Shown: one piece after another, positions 62,427-64,000 of the stretch | Layout: each line of letters begins with the position of its first letter | Numbering within the stretch: position 1 is the first letter of the stretch | Assembly: GCA_018262795.1 (NCBI GenBank) | Contig: JADFDM010000005.1 | Coordinates: 214,121 to 278,120 of the forward strand | Origin: Sphingobacteriales bacterium | GTDB lineage: Bacteria; Bacteroidota; Bacteroidia; Chitinophagales; LD1 | Length of the DNA stretch: 64,000 bases | Direction: 5' to 3' | Position numbers and translations under genes: made by a program | Notes under the pieces: model-generated | Databases searched by the model: none | The model's input: the letters and a program-made list of their open reading frames with translations, nothing else | What the model was told of the DNA's origin: nothing

Positions 62427-62782
62427 ACCATAGAATTGATATTGATAAAAAAAGTTGTCTCATAAATCAACCAGAGACAACTTTTTTTATTTAGAAGAAG
62501 CGGAGCGGATTGTTGTACGGTAAGCTGAGTTTTTTTATACTGCAATCTAAACAGCAGTATTCATTAACCCTCAGATTAAATCATTGGAAGTTTTTTTGTG
62601 TTTGATAGGGGCAAAGAATGTTTCTACTTCCTGCCATCCTTTCTTTCAGAGTTGATGGCCATCTTGTGTTCTTATTCTTCCATGCTTGTTGCTTACCTGC
62701 AAATAGGCACCCCCCCCAAAAAATTTTACCACAGAGAAACGCAGGGTTGCACATAAAAAATTCAACACTTCTTTCTCGTTTT
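62427..62782. other. 356-bp intergenic region with a terminator, otherwise empty
   Basis: Apart from the terminator at 62447 I see no gene. A run of eight C occurs at 62710-62717. Short frames on both strands are not gene-like. Confidence 0.5.
62447..62488 (+). terminator. Intrinsic terminator after the BNR-repeat gene
   Basis: AAAAAAGTTGTCTC (from 62447) pairs with GAGACAACTTTTTT (62474-62488) around a 12-nt loop, followed by T-rich sequence, about 20 bp after the stop. Confidence 0.85.
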
Positions 62783-63070
62783 TTACTTCCCAATGTTTTC
62801 GAGAATTAGCGCCTTCATCGTTTTTACTTCACTTTTTGTAAAGCCGTGTGCGCGTATGCAGCCTTCTCCGGTAGTCTCAATAATGATGGTGGAATAGCCT
62901 GCAAAAGGGCACTCAATATCCACGGAAGAGATACGGCTGAAAGGAATTGTTTTTTCCTTCCCGCTAAAAAGCCCCGGGTCTTTTAAGGTGATGCCAAGTG
63001 TATCAATAATTATTTTGAGCGGGAATACGCTGTTTCCACCGGTCAGTCTCGAGGCGATAAATGTTTCCAT
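62783..63070 (-). CDS. Small cytoplasmic protein, PH-domain-like
   Basis: A 95-aa protein with no signal peptide. It shows the strand pattern of a bacterial PH-like domain: FPLKIIIDTLGITLKDPGLF, then KEKTIPFSRISSVDIECP, YSTIIIETTGEGCIRAHGFT and a closing helix (KSEVKTMKALILENI). Such small proteins are frequent in Bacteroidota and are not characterised. The PH-like assignment is by pattern, not a firm match. Confidence 0.68.
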   Translation of the reverse strand: METFIASRLTGGNSVFPLKIIIDTLGITLKDPGLFSGKEKTIPFSRISSVDIECPFAGYSTIIIETTGEGCIRAHGFTKSEVKTMKALILENIGK

Positions 63071-63499
63071 AAGGGTTATATTTTACTATCGAATCTATCA
63101 CAAAGCAGCAAATCATTACAGAGAAAATTGTAGCCGTTGCCGGAAGCGATGCGCGACTTTGCGATATTCGACATTCGTTCCGATACTTCAGAATCATTAA
63201 TCGTAAGAATTATTGGACTATTTCATTTTGAACCAATCAGTTTTCTGTTTATAGTTGGCGGTGCTGGAAACTTTATACTTTCAATTTTAATTTCCTCCTC
63301 ACTCACCACTTTTTCTCCTCTTCAAGGTATTGAGAAAAATGTCGAACTGCCCGAATCAATATTAATGAACAACGGTGGCGCAATTCACCATTAAGGCAAG
63401 GTGGTCAAAAATTCTTACAAGCGAAATAGCAGACGAATAAAAAAAGGGAGCCTTTGGCGGCTCCCTTTTGAGTATTTGTTTTATGAACGCTATGTGGTC
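63071..63499. other. 429-bp intergenic region with a terminator
   Basis: No convincing gene. An 85-codon frame at 63137-63394 (+) and a 64-codon frame on the other strand lack typical starts and domains, and I treat them as chance. The terminator at 63442 belongs to the following minus-strand gene. Confidence 0.5.
63442..63469 (-). terminator. Intrinsic terminator of the partial T9SS gene at 63500
   Basis: AAAAGGGAGCC (63442-63452) pairs with GGCTCCCTTTT (63459-63469); on the minus strand a run of T follows. It lies 30 bp after the stop. Confidence 0.85.
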
Positions 63500-64000
63500 C
63501 TACTTCACCACCACTAATTTTTTGCTATACACTTCGTTAGCAGAAGAAACCACTGCGGTGTAGCTGCCGGCTGCAAGGTTGGTCAAGTCAAACGGTATCT
63601 CATTGCCCCCTTTGTTCAGGTTGTGGTGTTCACCCATCACCTTCTGACCAATTGCATTGTAAATATCTACGGCAATCGTTTGCACTGAGGTAGCCGTGAC
63701 AATCAACTTGGTCACGTTGTTGGCCGGATTCGGGATAAAGTCTTTTACACTGAAGGTCATTTGGCTGTTGATGATCGCGCTTACAATGCCGGTGTATTCA
63801 TACTCCCCATCATTGTCCACTTGCTTCAAGCGGTAATAGTAGCGAACATTGGCGGCTACACTGTAGTCGTTGTAGCTGTAATTCTGTTGGGTGGTGCTGT
63901 TGTTGTGGCCATCCACCCAGCCGATAGTTGCCCAGTTTTGTCCGTCTGTGCTGCGCTCTACTTGGAAGCCGCTGTTGTTTACTTCTATAGCCGTTGCCCA
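63500..64000 (-). CDS. T9SS type A cargo protein, C-terminal part only
   Basis: The frame is open to the window edge (167 codons). It begins inside a fibronectin-III-like module (EVNNSGFQVERSTDGQNWAT, then ANVRYYYRLKQVDNDG with its aromatic strand) and ends with a type A sorting domain: VKDFIPNPANNVTKLIVTA, VDIYNAIGQKVMGEHHNL, NLAAGSYTAVVSSANEVYSKKLVVVK. The FnIII plus type A end is a very common layout in secreted Bacteroidota proteins. The N-terminal bulk, and therefore its function, lies beyond 64000. Confidence 0.88.
   Translation of the reverse strand, partial: WATAIEVNNSGFQVERSTDGQNWATIGWVDGHNNSTTQQNYSYNDYSVAANVRYYYRLKQVDNDGEYEYTGIVSAIINSQMTFSVKDFIPNPANNVTKLIVTATSVQTIAVDIYNAIGQKVMGEHHNLNKGGNEIPFDLTNLAAGSYTAVVSSANEVYSKKLVVVK

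Noticed and set aside
63137..63394. 85-codon ORF starting with TTG
   Set aside because: No domain, overlapping frames on the other strand, and atypical composition.

Overview
The window looks like chromosomal DNA of a free-living member of the Bacteroidota, probably a Chitinophagia/Saprospiria-type lineage (the rank is inferred from gene content only). The evidence is a set of type IX secretion system (T9SS) cargo proteins with type A and type B C-terminal sorting domains, two PorP/SprF-family outer membrane proteins, a PorE-like OmpA protein, SprB-type repeats, many small lipoproteins with an SC or SCK lipobox, and a few promoters of the Bacteroidota type (-7 TAnnTTTG). Start codons are mixed: several genes appear to use TTG or GTG.

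Layout. 1-10.6 kb is mostly housekeeping: the end of a secreted protein, folK, sppA, a LolE/FtsX-type permease, lpdA, four small exported proteins, a GNAT acetyltransferase, an acyl-CoA carboxylase beta subunit and an NlpC/P60 hydrolase. 11.6-18.4 kb is a minus-strand T9SS operon: PorP/SprF, a PorE-like TPR/propeller/OmpA protein and a 1218-residue type B cargo protein. 18.4-24 kb is accessory DNA: a three-gene operon of unknown function, a REP-associated Y1 (HUH) transposase flanked by copies of one multi-hairpin repeat, a 206-bp tandem duplication of its 5' end, and a lipoprotein gene of five-bladed-propeller glycosidase type broken by a frameshift and an in-frame stop.

24-32.4 kb holds a DUF853/HerA-like ATPase, a 1960-residue SprB-repeat surface protein with glycine-rich blocks, and ung. 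32.4-33.7 kb is a gene-free repeat nest (a 41-bp tandem array and two 253-bp multi-hairpin copies). 33.7-44.1 kb returns to metabolism and envelope genes (heptose-7-P kinase, aspartate aminotransferase, transglutaminase-like protein, a Cys/Met-rich membrane protein, thiolase, DUF2797, DUF4197, a peptidoglycan-binding protein, dapD, lipoproteins). 44.2-49 kb carries a type A T9SS protein and a second PorP/SprF plus type B cargo pair. 49-58.7 kb has small envelope proteins, the divergent aroQ/xerD pair, tRNA-Lys, DUF4920, a geranylgeranyl-reductase-family oxidoreductase, a DUF5723 barrel with a large lipoprotein, and a glycosyltransferase. 58.8-59.2 kb is a degenerate 21-bp repeat array. The window ends with a BNR-repeat type A T9SS protein, a small PH-like protein and the C-terminal part of another type A T9SS protein.

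How the genes fit together: the strongest theme is cell-surface display. Type B cargo genes sit beside PorP/SprF partners in two places, with PorE as a likely peptidoglycan anchor, while three further T9SS cargo genes lie alone. The core T9SS machinery (PorK/L/M/N, SprA) is not in the window. The second theme is repeat elements built from short hairpins, one of which is clearly paired with its own transposase.
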